Shown here: piece by piece, positions 1 to 9,384 of the stretch
Layout of the letters: the number at the start of each line of letters is the position of its first letter
How positions within the stretch are numbered: position 1 is the stretch's first letter
Source: Mucilaginibacter sp. PAMC 26640
GTDB lineage: Bacteria; Bacteroidota; Bacteroidia; Sphingobacteriales; Sphingobacteriaceae
Length of the DNA: 64,000 nt
Assembly: GCA_001596135.1 (NCBI GenBank)
Contig: CP014773.1
Coordinates: forward strand, 3,410,001 to 3,474,000
Direction of reading: 5' to 3'
Translations under genes and position numbers: made by a program
The notes under the pieces: model-generated
Database searches by the model: none
What the model was told of the DNA's origin: nothing
What the model saw: only the letters and a program-made list of their open reading frames with translations

Positions 1-64
1 AAAGGGGTAGCTTGTAAACTACCCCTTAACTTTTATCAAAAAATCGTTTTACCGGACAACAGTG
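1..64 (-). mobile_element. Right end of a second IS4-family copy
   Basis: The first 64 bases match 1449-1512, the right end of the complete IS nearby, including the hairpin AAGGGGTAG...CTACCCCTT and the inverted repeat TTTTACCGGACAACAGTG at 47-64. The rest of this copy lies outside the window. It is followed by AACTTGTTTCGGCA, the same palindrome half that follows the complete copy, so both copies sit in the same type of target. Confidence 0.85.
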
Positions 65-110
65 AACTTGTTTCGGCACCCCACATGCTAAAACGATAAT
101 CCCACCTTGC

Positions 111-129
111 CGTCATGCCGAATTTATTT
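111..129. repeat. Left half of a REP-like palindrome split by the IS
   Basis: CGTCATGCCG (111-120) plus the target-site copy (121-129) forms the left arm of a palindrome whose right arm, TTCGGCAT, is at 1520-1527. Without the IS the stem is ATGCCGAA / TTCGGCAT, and the 9-bp duplicated target spans its loop. Such GTCATGCCGAA...TTCGGCA repeats are familiar intergenic elements in Sphingobacteriaceae (from memory). Confidence 0.6.
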
Positions 130-330
130 CACTATTGTCCGGTAAAAACTCAAATAATAAAAAAAGTTACGATTTAAGGCCTTTCAGAGTAGATCATGTC
201 TTAAAACCAATTTCCAAGCCCCCCAGTTTTAGTTGTTCGGCATGATCGTACACTGCGGACAGCCGTTCGGGATTGTTAAGGAAGTCGAACAAATGAATGT
301 AGCTCATCAAATGCAACCTGATGATCGACG

Positions 331-1410
331 TTAGATTTGAAAGGCCCATTTCCTTTTGAGTTGTACCTGTACCAGTTTGATGAGCAGATCAGCAATGAAA
401 GCACACCATATCTGGATCTTAATGGCGTTTTCATTATCGCCAAGGAAGTATTTAAGCGGGAAGTTCTGTTTAACCCGTTTGAAAAGCACCTCGATCAGCC
501 ATCGCTTTTTATAAATGTCTGCTACCACTTCAGGAGGCAGAGAAAAGTTGTTGGTCAGGAACTCAAATGTCCGGCCGGATTCCTTGTCGAAAAAGGTAAC
601 TACGCGGACTTTTAGCTTGATGCCTTCTTTTTGAGTCCGTGTTCCCTGTAAGAGAGATCTATCCGCTACTACACCCACATCTTTACTGTGTTCGCTCAAC
701 TCATGGACAGTGGTTACGGTGTAACGGGCATCTTTTTTCTGCCTTGTAACGAAAAATACGCCCTCATTACAGAATCTTTCATACTGGGCGTAACTGACAT
801 AGCCTTTATCAAAAACGATGAATGAACCTGGCTGTAAGTGTATCTCTTTCAAAAAAGGCATATCATTGGCACTGGCAGCGGTAAAGTTCACCTTTAGTGG
901 TACATCGTCCGCAGCATTGATCAACGTGTGCACCTTGATCCCGCCCTTTCTTCTGCCATCTAACTTACCCGGGCTTGGAGCATTTAATATTCGCTGAAAC
1001 AACGTGATGGTAGAAGCATCAGCTATAAAAAGTTTTGGGTCTATACGCAACCGGCTGTCCGGTAAAAGATGCTTATGACGACGGTATAACTGATCATAGA
1101 TACGGGCAAATACCTCAAAACTTCTCCCGGCATTGGCATCACATAAAGTGCTTCGCGCCGGACACTTAATAACGCCCGTATGGCTGAGTTTATGCAGGCA
1201 GGCCTTCATGCCGCTCACTACTTCACGACTACTGGTGCATTTATTGAAAGCACAATAAAGCATCGTTACCAGGTGGGTATAAGTGTCGAAATAACGATAA
1301 TAGCGGTCATGCTCACCGCGCCGGGCTAATGACCTTATTCCATTACGGTCAAGTAAACTTAACAGCTGATTCAGCACCGGCTGTCCGGTAAAAAAAGTAC
1401 TTTTGCCCAT
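331..1410 (-). CDS. IS4-family DDE transposase with N-terminal DUF4372
   Basis: This 359-residue protein cuts and joins the ends of the surrounding IS. The N-terminal ~75 residues look like the DUF4372 domain that precedes many IS4 transposases. DDE acidic residues are visible in FIADAST (near 130) and FDKGYV (near 200). The C-terminal helix carries the IS4 signature Y-(2)-R-(3)-E-(6)-K, here YKKRWLIEVLFKRVK (near 303-317). The length is normal and there is no frameshift. The start ATG at 1410 is about 40 bases inside a hairpin at 1450-1475. Plus-strand reading frames in the same span are shadows. Confidence 0.95.
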   Translation of the reverse strand: MGKSTFFTGQPVLNQLLSLLDRNGIRSLARRGEHDRYYRYFDTYTHLVTMLYCAFNKCTSSREVVSGMKACLHKLSHTGVIKCPARSTLCDANAGRSFEVFARIYDQLYRRHKHLLPDSRLRIDPKLFIADASTITLFQRILNAPSPGKLDGRRKGGIKVHTLINAADDVPLKVNFTAASANDMPFLKEIHLQPGSFIVFDKGYVSYAQYERFCNEGVFFVTRQKKDARYTVTTVHELSEHSKDVGVVADRSLLQGTRTQKEGIKLKVRVVTFFDKESGRTFEFLTNNFSLPPEVVADIYKKRWLIEVLFKRVKQNFPLKYFLGDNENAIKIQIWCAFIADLLIKLVQVQLKRKWAFQI

Positions 1411-1449
1411 GTTGAATGTTTAAGTGTGGTAACTCAAATATCAACAACA

Positions 1450-1475
1450 AAGGGGTAGCTTGTAAACTACCCCTT
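1450..1475. terminator. Hairpin inside the IS right end, upstream of the transposase
   Basis: A perfect 9-bp stem, AAGGGGTAG (1450-1458) and CTACCCCTT (1467-1475), encloses an 8-base loop; AACTTTT follows on the plus strand. It lies between the right IS end and the transposase start. It may block transcription across the IS end or sequester the transposase ribosome-binding region, as IS4-group elements do to limit read-through expression. The role is inferred. Confidence 0.55.
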
Positions 1476-1512
1476 AACTTTTATCAAAAAATCGTTTTAC
1501 CGGACAACAGTG

Positions 1513-1612
1513 AATTTATTTCGGCATTCCACATGCTAAGTAACCAACAAGCTAAACCGTTTGGGATGTGTTGACCTGTTCTGTGAGATGCCGAAATAAT
1601 TTGGTAGGACGA
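1513..1612. repeat. Right half of the REP-like element
   Basis: Starting with the second target-site copy (1513-1521), this stretch contains CGGCATTCCACATGCTAAG, then CTGTGAGATGCCGAAATAATTT (1580-1601). GATGCCGAAA near 1586 is an inverted relative of TTTCGGCAT at 1519-1527, so the whole forms a larger two-arm repeat. Bases 65-94 carry a diverged copy of the start of this segment (TTTCGGCACCCCACATGCTAA). Confidence 0.5.
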
Positions 1613-1777
1613 CTCTATTGGTTCCGTAGTCGTTTTATCTGGCTAGCCGATAATATCGTTAGAGAATGATTATGTCAAAGAGGCTGCTCACTAATTAAAG
1701 TAAACTGGCAGAGATGGTTGGGGCAGCTTTGTTTTTATCAAACATTTGCATATTTTGCGTCAGTATTCCCAATCCTT

Positions 1778-2971
1778 ATGACAACCTATTACACTAATAC
1801 CCAAACTGATACCCGGCAATACCCTATAGCTGGTTTTTGGCGCTATTTTCTATATATTTCCCTTATTGGTTGTATAGGTCTTTTTTGCTGGCTTGGGTAT
1901 TACGTGCTTACGGATGTAAAAAGTGATATCCCGGCTTACGTGGTCATTCCGGTATTGATTCTCCTGATCTGCGGCTCCGTTTACCTGCTCGTGCGTACTC
2001 ATAACGAAAGATTGCTGATAGAAACTGACAGCTTTGTGTATATGGAGGCTTACAGTAGCCGCACTATTTATTTTACTGATGTAAAGGGCTTTAGGCTAGA
2101 TGAGAACTACATCTCTATCATTCCGATGACCGCCGGTTTGAAAAAGATCAAGATCACCAAATATATATCATCTGCTGAGGAGCTTAAAAAATACCTGGCC
2201 GATAATTTTACAAACCTTGACCTGGTAGAGTATGAAGACCAGCTGACTGGCATACTTACCGACAACAGTTTAGGATTTACCGAGGAAGACCGGGAGCAAA
2301 AACTTAAACACGCCAAATTGTTATGCGATATTGTGAACTGGCCATCTTACGTGGTAGCCGGACTGCTTATCTTTTATCCTGCGGCATATTTAATTTTGGT
2401 CACCGTAGGCGTATTGTATCCGCTGCTGGCTATCGCTGTACTCAAATGTAATAGTCTGATCAGGTTCGACGAGGAAAAGAACAGTCCTTACCCAAGCATC
2501 GCATTAGGGTTTATCATGCCTTTAGCTGGTTTGGGTATACGACTAGTTTCGGATCTTTCGCTATTAAATTTTGACAGTTTGTGGCTTCCATCGGGAGGTT
2601 TATTTGCCATTTTGGTGCTGGTCTTGTTTTCGGGAAATAAGTCGTTCAATTTTAGCAGTGGTAAAAAGATAGGCACCTCGATTCTCATGATGGTGTTCGT
2701 TTATCTTTATTGTATCGCGGCAAGTACAGCAGTCAACTGTTTATACGATAAAGCTCAGCCAACGGAGTACACAGTTAAAGTTACCGGCAAGAACATTACC
2801 CGCGGTAAACATACCTCTTACCATTTGGTGCTTGAAAAATGGGGAACACAAACCGAAGGCGAAGAGGAGAGCGTTAGCAGCGAACTGTATGACCGTATCC
2901 AAGCGGGCGACAAGGTAACGGTGGGCTGTCGGCCTGGCCTTTTAGGAATAGCCTGGTACACGGTTTATTGA
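1778..2971 (+). CDS. Hypothetical polytopic membrane protein
   Basis: I do not recognise this 397-residue protein. From the ATG at 1778 it begins MTTYYTNTQ, with a hydrophilic tail of about 20 residues before the first membrane segment (FLYISLIGCIGLFCWLGYYV). A second helix (IPAYVVIPVLILLICGSVYL) follows, then a soluble stretch of ~110 residues, then four or more helices from WPSYVVAGLLIF to the SILMMVFVYLYCIAAS segment, and a polar, probably beta-rich C-terminus of ~65 residues. A longer reading from a TTG at 1718 is open but adds only an unconvincing extension. It stands alone between the IS and the helicase. Confidence 0.75.
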   Translation: MTTYYTNTQTDTRQYPIAGFWRYFLYISLIGCIGLFCWLGYYVLTDVKSDIPAYVVIPVLILLICGSVYLLVRTHNERLLIETDSFVYMEAYSSRTIYFTDVKGFRLDENYISIIPMTAGLKKIKITKYISSAEELKKYLADNFTNLDLVEYEDQLTGILTDNSLGFTEEDREQKLKHAKLLCDIVNWPSYVVAGLLIFYPAAYLILVTVGVLYPLLAIAVLKCNSLIRFDEEKNSPYPSIALGFIMPLAGLGIRLVSDLSLLNFDSLWLPSGGLFAILVLVLFSGNKSFNFSSGKKIGTSILMMVFVYLYCIAASTAVNCLYDKAQPTEYTVKVTGKNITRGKHTSYHLVLEKWGTQTEGEEESVSSELYDRIQAGDKVTVGCRPGLLGIAWYTVY

Positions 2972-3093
2972 TCATTCAGTGGGATATTATTGGCCGGAAG
3001 ATGACGAAAATCGATTTTACGCCTTCCTGCCGTTCCCCCCGATAACAAATACTTCGCTCGTGTCGGCTATTATTGTAATTTGCAGCCATCCCA

Positions 3094-6000
3094 ATGGAAC
3101 AAGTTTTAACCGCAAATGATGGCAACAAAAAGAATGACTTTTACTTTCTGAAGGATAAGAGCCTGCCAACGCTCAATGCGGTAATCATTGCTCAACATTC
3201 TCCGGCTACAGCTTATGAAGATATGGGTGCCGAATCCTTAACATCGCAGGCATTTCAGATTAATAAAGCAAGTTTTACCGGTCGCGAGGGTGATACAACG
3301 GTTGATGTAAGGATACTGCAGGAGCCGGGTGCCATTGTACTTTACTGTAGCTGTAAACAATCCAAAAGCAAGCTTTGCACTCATCAATCTTCTGCATTGC
3401 TTCAAATTATCTCTACGGATAACTACCTCCTGTTTTTCGACCATGCGCTCCGCTACGAAAAACTAAATAAGGCAGCCGCAGACTATGGTATGGTTGGTCA
3501 GCCCGACCTTGATAGGTATTTTGAAGCCGAACTGGTGGATCATCGTCTGCTGATCCGCCCCAGAGAGCGTTCTTTGCTACCAGTAAATGCCGCGACTTTG
3601 CAGGCGATGGAGCAGCAGCTTATGTTTGGCGATACAGCTTTACCACAGGCAACTGTTACAGGTGAAACCACAAAAAATATTATCGTATTAAAGCAGCACA
3701 AATTCTATAAGCACCTGGTGATAGAGCTGTATGATGCTGGGTTAACCAAAGACGGGCAGATCAAGAACCCGATGACCGTACTTTCCCCATTGCAATTGGT
3801 AATGGAGACCAACGATCCGCTTGAGTTGAAATTTTTTACGGCCGTTTCGCGCTTTCAGCAAAACATCGATGCCAAGATTACAAAAGCCAACCTCGATGGA
3901 CTAAAGTCGGTTGTGCAGAACCCTTTAAATTTTGATTTTTACCTGCATAACAGCGGCATATCTGAAAAAGTGTCGGCTGCCGCTTTGCAGCAGATTGGTT
4001 TGCGCAACAGCGGTCAGGGCATCCAGTTAACTGTGCTGCCGAAAGGTGATTTTTACGAGATCTCGGGCGAGTGGCACATTGGCGAGGGGCGTTTCCCGGT
4101 TAAGGACCTGGAGATAATACATTCCTATTTTATCCGGCAGGAAAATATACTATACCTTGTAAAAGATCTGGCCATGCTCGGAGCGATTAACTTGTTCCAA
4201 TCGCGCAAGGAAAATTTGTTGATACACCGTTCGCAGTTCAAAGCGTTTCGATCACGGATCTTAGATAAGCTGGAGGAAAGTATGGCGGTTAATTATCCCC
4301 ATATCTTGAAAGCTACTCCTGCACAAATTAAACAGCAGCAGTTTGATAAAAATGAGCAAATCATCTACCTGTCGGATTTTGGGCCGCATGTAATGATCCT
4401 GCCCGTAATGCGTTATGGCGAGGCCGAGATCCCGATCCGCAAGGATACCCAGATCTACGCCACCGATGCTAAAGGCAACGAATTTTTGGTACAGCGAAAT
4501 GACGAAGCCGAAAAGCAGTTTAACCTGCTGATTGTTCAGCAACACCCGTATTTTGAGGAGCAGGGAAATGATGAGATCCAATACTTTTACCTGCACAAAA
4601 AGCGCTTTTTGGACGAAGATTGGTTTTTGAATGCTTTTGAAGCCTGGAATAAAGCAGGTATAACCATTTTAGGTTTCAACGAGTTGAGCAATAACAAGCT
4701 GAACCCTAACAAAGTAAAGATAACTATAAAGGTACTCAGTGGCATCGACTGGTTCAACGCTAAAATTATCGCGCAATTTGGCAAGCGCAAGGCCTCGCTT
4801 AAACATTTGCACAAAGCCATTCGTAATAAAACGAAATTCGTTCAACTGGACGATGGTACCATGGGTATTCTGCCTGCAGAATGGATGACCAAATTTGATG
4901 AATACTTTAGGGCAGGCGAAATCTGGGAGGATGAGCTGCGCATTGCCAAAACGAATTATGAGGTAATTGAAGAACTTTATACGGATGAGATGCTGGATGC
5001 TCCGGTTAAGCTGGAATTGAAGGAGATCAGGCGTAAGTTTGAAAGCTTCGAATCCATCAGTGATGTGGAGGTCCCCGACACCCTGTTAACTACCCTGCGG
5101 CCGTATCAAAAACAGGGATTGAACTGGCTCAATTTTTTAGATGATTTTAATTTCGGTGGTTGCCTGGCTGATGATATGGGGCTGGGTAAAACCATCCAGA
5201 TCCTGGCCTTTATCTTGTCGCAGCGCAAAAAGGTTCAGCACAATACCAATTTGCTGGTAGTGCCTACGTCGCTAATTTTTAACTGGCAGGCCGAGGTGGC
5301 CAGGTTTGCACCATCCTTAAAGATCCATACGGTCTACGGTGCCGACAGGGTCAAAAGTATTGCCGACTTCACCCATTTCGAATTGGTGCTGACGTCCTAC
5401 GGTACGCTCCTGTCTGATATAAATTTCCTGAAAGATTACACTTTCAACTACATTTTTCTCGATGAATCACAGAATATCAAGAATCCGGGCTCGCAACGTT
5501 ATAAAGCTGCGCGATTGCTGAAAGCAAGGAACAGGATTGTCATCACCGGTACGCCTTTCGAGAACAACACTTTTGATCTGTATGGGCAACTGTCCTTCGC
5601 CTGCCCGGGTTTATTAGGGAGTCATCAATATTTTAAGGAGATTTATGCTGTACCCATCGACCAGTTTAAAGTTAGCAAACGCTCACTTGAACTGCAGAGC
5701 AAGATCAAGCCTTTTATTCTGCGCCGCACCAAGGCTGAGGTAGCAACCGAGTTGCCTGAAAAAACGGAGATGATTTTGCATTGCCCTATGGGCGAAGAGC
5801 AACGTACGGTTTATGCCGCTTACGAAAAGGAGTTTCGCGAGTATATTTCGGCAACTACACAGGAGGAATTACCGAAACGCTCGATGCATGTATTGAAAGG
5901 CTTAACCAGGCTCCGCCAGATCTGCGATTCGCCGCAATTGCTGGATGGTGTAAGGGTACCCGGCGATGCTTCTGCCAAAATTGAAGTTTTGCTGGAGCAG

Positions 6001-6480
6001 ATAGAGAGTAAATCGCCTCATCATAAGATTCTCGTCTTCTCGCAGTTTGTGGGGATGCTCGATCTGATCCACAAAGCGCTTATAAAACGGGGTATTGGGT
6101 TTTCGTACCTAACCGGTGCCACGCGCGACAGGGAGCAGGTGGTCAATAATTTCCAGAATAAGGAGGATATCCGCGTATTTTTAGTGAGCCTGAAAGCTGG
6201 TGGTACGGGCCTTAATCTCACGGCTGCCGACTACGTTTACCTGGTTGACCCGTGGTGGAACCCTGCCATAGAAAATCAGGCTATAGACCGCGTGTACAGG
6301 ATAGGGCAGGACAAGAACGTGGTAGCTGTAAGGCTTATTTGCCCTGATACGATCGAAGAGAAGATGATTTTGTTGCAGCAAACAAAGAAGGAACTTGCAG
6401 GGAAGCTGATCTCGTCAGATTTAATTTTTAAATCCTTGAATAAAGCAGATCTATTAGGCTTGTTAACGGGGGGATTGTAA
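3094..6480 (+). CDS. SWIM zinc-finger SNF2-family helicase
   Basis: This 1128-residue protein is a DNA-translocating ATPase of the SNF2/Rad54 type; the cellular role of the bacterial homologues is unsettled. A SWIM finger, CSCKQSKSKLCTH, lies near residues 85-97. The ATPase core starts near 670: Walker A DDMGLGKT (about 691-698), a DESQ box in place of DEAH (about 790-793), a TGTPFENN motif III region, and motif VI QAIDRVYRIGQ (about 1060-1070). The middle (~150-650) is a long region of no clear family. Transcription converges with cydB across a 72-bp gap. Confidence 0.93.
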   Translation: MEQVLTANDGNKKNDFYFLKDKSLPTLNAVIIAQHSPATAYEDMGAESLTSQAFQINKASFTGREGDTTVDVRILQEPGAIVLYCSCKQSKSKLCTHQSSALLQIISTDNYLLFFDHALRYEKLNKAAADYGMVGQPDLDRYFEAELVDHRLLIRPRERSLLPVNAATLQAMEQQLMFGDTALPQATVTGETTKNIIVLKQHKFYKHLVIELYDAGLTKDGQIKNPMTVLSPLQLVMETNDPLELKFFTAVSRFQQNIDAKITKANLDGLKSVVQNPLNFDFYLHNSGISEKVSAAALQQIGLRNSGQGIQLTVLPKGDFYEISGEWHIGEGRFPVKDLEIIHSYFIRQENILYLVKDLAMLGAINLFQSRKENLLIHRSQFKAFRSRILDKLEESMAVNYPHILKATPAQIKQQQFDKNEQIIYLSDFGPHVMILPVMRYGEAEIPIRKDTQIYATDAKGNEFLVQRNDEAEKQFNLLIVQQHPYFEEQGNDEIQYFYLHKKRFLDEDWFLNAFEAWNKAGITILGFNELSNNKLNPNKVKITIKVLSGIDWFNAKIIAQFGKRKASLKHLHKAIRNKTKFVQLDDGTMGILPAEWMTKFDEYFRAGEIWEDELRIAKTNYEVIEELYTDEMLDAPVKLELKEIRRKFESFESISDVEVPDTLLTTLRPYQKQGLNWLNFLDDFNFGGCLADDMGLGKTIQILAFILSQRKKVQHNTNLLVVPTSLIFNWQAEVARFAPSLKIHTVYGADRVKSIADFTHFELVLTSYGTLLSDINFLKDYTFNYIFLDESQNIKNPGSQRYKAARLLKARNRIVITGTPFENNTFDLYGQLSFACPGLLGSHQYFKEIYAVPIDQFKVSKRSLELQSKIKPFILRRTKAEVATELPEKTEMILHCPMGEEQRTVYAAYEKEFREYISATTQEELPKRSMHVLKGLTRLRQICDSPQLLDGVRVPGDASAKIEVLLEQIESKSPHHKILVFSQFVGMLDLIHKALIKRGIGFSYLTGATRDREQVVNNFQNKEDIRVFLVSLKAGGTGLNLTAADYVYLVDPWWNPAIENQAIDRVYRIGQDKNVVAVRLICPDTIEEKMILLQQTKKELAGKLISSDLIFKSLNKADLLGLLTGGL

Positions 6481-6552
6481 TACGAGGTTGAAATTAGCAC
6501 ATTGATTCACCCCGGGATTGCTCTTGTCCGGGTACTTCTACTCTTGCCGTAA

Positions 6553-7575
6553 TTAGTGTTCAAATACCTCCCTGTCTTTTCGCTGAAAGCTGTATATCAG
6601 GTAACCAAGCGCGGGAAGAATAAAAACACTGCCGGCCAGTAACGCTATTCCCAAGCTCTCGATGGCTTTATCCGCTCCGTGGTTTTCTATCAGAGAGAGA
6701 TAGCCCCCATTTTTAAGGATAACGATGTTCGGATAGTGCCGGTAGGTAGTCGTTAGCAGGATCATGGTCACCTGGAACCCCGCCAAAATGCGGATAATGA
6801 AACGCTTACCCTTAAAAATAAGATACCAAAGTAAAACCAGCGAAACGGAAGCTGCGCTTACTGCCAAAACGCCAACGCTATTACCGAAAACCCAATCTAC
6901 CAGCGGGATCTTTTCGGTGAGGGAAGCGATAAAAACCATAGCCCCTGCAGTTACAGCCGCCACATTCATGATACGTGCTTTACGCACAAAGCTGCGGCGT
7001 TCAGTATAATCACGGGCTTCGCCGATAAGGTAAATAGCTGCCAGGAATCCGCATAGTGCCACGGTAAAAAAGCCGATAGCCACCGAGAACCAGTTGAGCC
7101 AGCTATAAATATAGGCCGACATAAAGTCGCTAGCCTGCGGATCTATCCGGCCGCTTACGGCACTGCCCGCTATAATTCCTAAGAACAGCGGGGTGATAAA
7201 GCTGGAGTAAACAAAGATCTTGTTATATACCACCTGCATATGATCAGTAACGGCATCATAGTTCCTGAATGTAAGCGCGGTTCCGCGTGCAATGATCCCC
7301 ATCAGCATAATCAGCAGGGGGATGTGCAGGTAGGTAGACATGGTGGTATAGATGACCGGGAAACCTACAAACAAAATTACAATAGCAATGATAAGCCACA
7401 TATGGTTGGCCTCCCATATTGGCCCGATGGCGTTGTACATGATCTTGCGCGTGCGCGATTTATTGGCGGAAGAGGTAAACAGCTCAATGATGCCCGCACC
7501 AAAATCAGCACCACCCATTACCAGGTACAACAGCAGGGCCAGCCATAAAAACGCCATTACAACATATATCATCAT
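6553..7575 (-). CDS. cydB: Cytochrome bd ubiquinol oxidase subunit II
   Basis: CydB is the second membrane subunit of cytochrome bd, which oxidises quinol and reduces oxygen with high affinity. The 340-residue protein opens MMIYVVMAFLWLALLLYLVMGGADFGAGI; the GGADFGAG stretch in the first helix is typical of CydB. About eight to nine membrane helices can be counted, including WEANHMWLIIAIVILFVGFP. The length is normal. It begins 11 bases after cydA ends, so the two form an operon. No small CydX-like gene follows. Confidence 0.95.
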   Translation of the reverse strand: MMIYVVMAFLWLALLLYLVMGGADFGAGIIELFTSSANKSRTRKIMYNAIGPIWEANHMWLIIAIVILFVGFPVIYTTMSTYLHIPLLIMLMGIIARGTALTFRNYDAVTDHMQVVYNKIFVYSSFITPLFLGIIAGSAVSGRIDPQASDFMSAYIYSWLNWFSVAIGFFTVALCGFLAAIYLIGEARDYTERRSFVRKARIMNVAAVTAGAMVFIASLTEKIPLVDWVFGNSVGVLAVSAASVSLVLLWYLIFKGKRFIIRILAGFQVTMILLTTTYRHYPNIVILKNGGYLSLIENHGADKAIESLGIALLAGSVFILPALGYLIYSFQRKDREVFEH

Positions 7576-7586
7576 CAGCTTAGTAT

Positions 7587-8918
7587 TTAATGTAAAATGC
7601 GTTTAGGTTCATCATAAAGAACAGGTACCATTTTTATTTGCCGGTAAAGCAGAAAAGTTACCGCTATACTCAAAGTAAAATATACCAGGGTAAACAGGTA
7701 AAAGGAATAGCCAATTCCCGGCATAGGGGTAACCGCATCTGCTGTTCGCATCACGCCCTGGATGATCCAGGGTTGGCGGCCAACTTCGGTAACTGTCCAG
7801 CCTGCCTCTACAGCTATAAAGCCTACCGGGGTAGCTGCAATGAATAATTTAAGGAACCATCCTTGTACCAGCCAGCTTTTCTTTTTTGATGACGCGATAA
7901 GGTAAATAATTCCAAGCGCCATCATCATCATCCCCAATGCCACCATCAGCTGGAAGGCATAATGCGTAACAGCTATTAGCGGCTGATCCTTTTCGGGAAT
8001 TTGGTCCAGACCCTTAACAGGCGTTTTGAAATCCTCGTAGATCATGAAGCTGAGTAAGCCGGGGAGTTGGATCGCGTAATCCACCTTCTTGTTTTTCACA
8101 TCCGGTATACCGCCAATAATAAGGGGTGAATAAGGCTCCGTTTTAAAATGGGCTTCCATGGCGGCCAGTTTTGCCGGTTGCCTTTTAGCCACCATTTTGG
8201 CCGAAATGTCACCACTTAACGGCTGCAAAATAGCGGCCACCACAGCAAATGTAGCCGCAATGCGGAACGATTTCATGTGGAAGTTAATGTTGCGCTTCCG
8301 GTAGATCATTAGTGCGTGGATCCCGGCAACTGCAAAACCTGTAGCTGCAAAAGCCGCTATACACATATGCAGGGCCTGCGAAAACCAGGCGGGGTTAAAC
8401 ATCGCTTTTATCGGGTCGATATTGGTGTATTGGCCATTTACGTAATCAAAGCCGGTTGGGCTGTTCATCCAGCTATTGGCCGCAACTACTAAGATGCCGG
8501 ATGCTAACCCGCTTACGCCTACAACTACACCTGTAAACCAATGAAACCATTTATTAAACCGGCCCCAGCCATACAGGAAAAACCCAAGCGCTATGGCCTC
8601 GATGAAGAATGCAGTGCCCTCCAAGGAAAATGGCATGCCGAAAATTGGCCCCGCATGTTTCATAAAGGTTGGCCAAAGCAGGCCTAACTCAAAAGAAAGC
8701 ACGGTGCCCGAAACTGCACCGGTAGCAAAGAATATTGCAACGCCCTTGCTCCAGGCTTTGGTTACGTTTTGGTAAACCTGGTTATTGGTTTTAAGGTACA
8801 TGAAGTGTGATACCGCCATAAAAAAGGGCATCACCATGCCTATGCACGAAAATATAATGTGAAAGCCGAGGGACAATGCCATCTGCGAGCGCGCGGCCAT
8901 AAAATTATCCATGCCCAA
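7587..8918 (-). CDS. cydA: Cytochrome bd ubiquinol oxidase subunit I
   Basis: CydA carries the three haems and the quinol site of cytochrome bd. In these 443 residues I see the haem ligand His20 (SLGFHIIFSCIGM), the acidic pair in FSLEGTAFFIEAIALGFF near 100-115, a second ligand histidine in ALHMCIAAF, a methionine-rich helix (VALGMMMMALG) that probably holds the haem b558 ligand, and the conserved GRQPWIIQG after the Q-loop. The Q-loop is short, so this is the CydA form without the long insertion. It is the first gene of the operon; the promoter should lie in 8919-9050. Confidence 0.96.
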   Translation of the reverse strand: MGMDNFMAARSQMALSLGFHIIFSCIGMVMPFFMAVSHFMYLKTNNQVYQNVTKAWSKGVAIFFATGAVSGTVLSFELGLLWPTFMKHAGPIFGMPFSLEGTAFFIEAIALGFFLYGWGRFNKWFHWFTGVVVGVSGLASGILVVAANSWMNSPTGFDYVNGQYTNIDPIKAMFNPAWFSQALHMCIAAFAATGFAVAGIHALMIYRKRNINFHMKSFRIAATFAVVAAILQPLSGDISAKMVAKRQPAKLAAMEAHFKTEPYSPLIIGGIPDVKNKKVDYAIQLPGLLSFMIYEDFKTPVKGLDQIPEKDQPLIAVTHYAFQLMVALGMMMMALGIIYLIASSKKKSWLVQGWFLKLFIAATPVGFIAVEAGWTVTEVGRQPWIIQGVMRTADAVTPMPGIGYSFYLFTLVYFTLSIAVTFLLYRQIKMVPVLYDEPKRILH

Positions 8919-9384
8919 ATTTAAGCACTAAGTAAAGCAAACCAGTACTTACCAAGGGTTTATCGCAATTTAAATTGATTATGTATTAATGTCTTATTTG
9001 GGTTAGTAATTTATTTTTAATTATTGTTCAGATAAACTCATTTGATGAACCGGCGAATCTTGAATCAAATTCATTTGGATAGCCACAGCCATTGGTTTAT
9101 TTACTATTTTAATAGTCATATTAACTACTAAGCCGCATACCTCGGTATCACAATTCCACCATCAATATGCTCAGTAGCGTTTTTAACTTTACTCCATGTA
9201 AATTGCTTTTGCTTTTGTTGGCTAACCATCTTGCCTGCCCTGCTAAATTTACGGCGAAGGGATTAAGGAACTTACCGCAATTGGGGCGACCGGGCCTACC
9301 TGTTTTCCAGCAAACTGATTAATGCTTCCTACCCGTTTCCCATTGTCTGGAAATATTAGCAAATTTGAGTTCCTAAATATCACA
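8919..9384. other. Divergent intergenic region cydA / sprF-like gene
   Basis: These 466 bases separate the divergent cydA and PorP/SprF genes. They are AT-rich up to about 9170 and should hold the cydA promoter. A short imperfect palindrome, TGAATCAAATTCA (near 9061), lies there. From 9250 to 9300 the base composition rises, without a readable gene. No RNA gene or terminator hairpin was seen. Confidence 0.5.

Larger units (their letters stand above)
130..1512 (-). mobile_element. Complete IS4-family insertion sequence, 1383 bp
   Basis: The left inverted repeat CACTATTGTCCGGTAAAA (130-147) pairs with the right repeat TTTTACCGGACAACAGTG (1495-1512) with one mismatch in 18. A 9-bp target duplication AATTTATTT flanks it at 121-129 and 1513-1521. 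One transposase gene on the minus strand fills the element. The intact ends, exact duplication and full-length gene suggest a recent insertion by a possibly active element. Confidence 0.93.

Noticed and set aside
337..615. Plus-strand reading frame inside the IS
   Set aside because: It is antisense to the clearly real transposase and has no protein-like composition.
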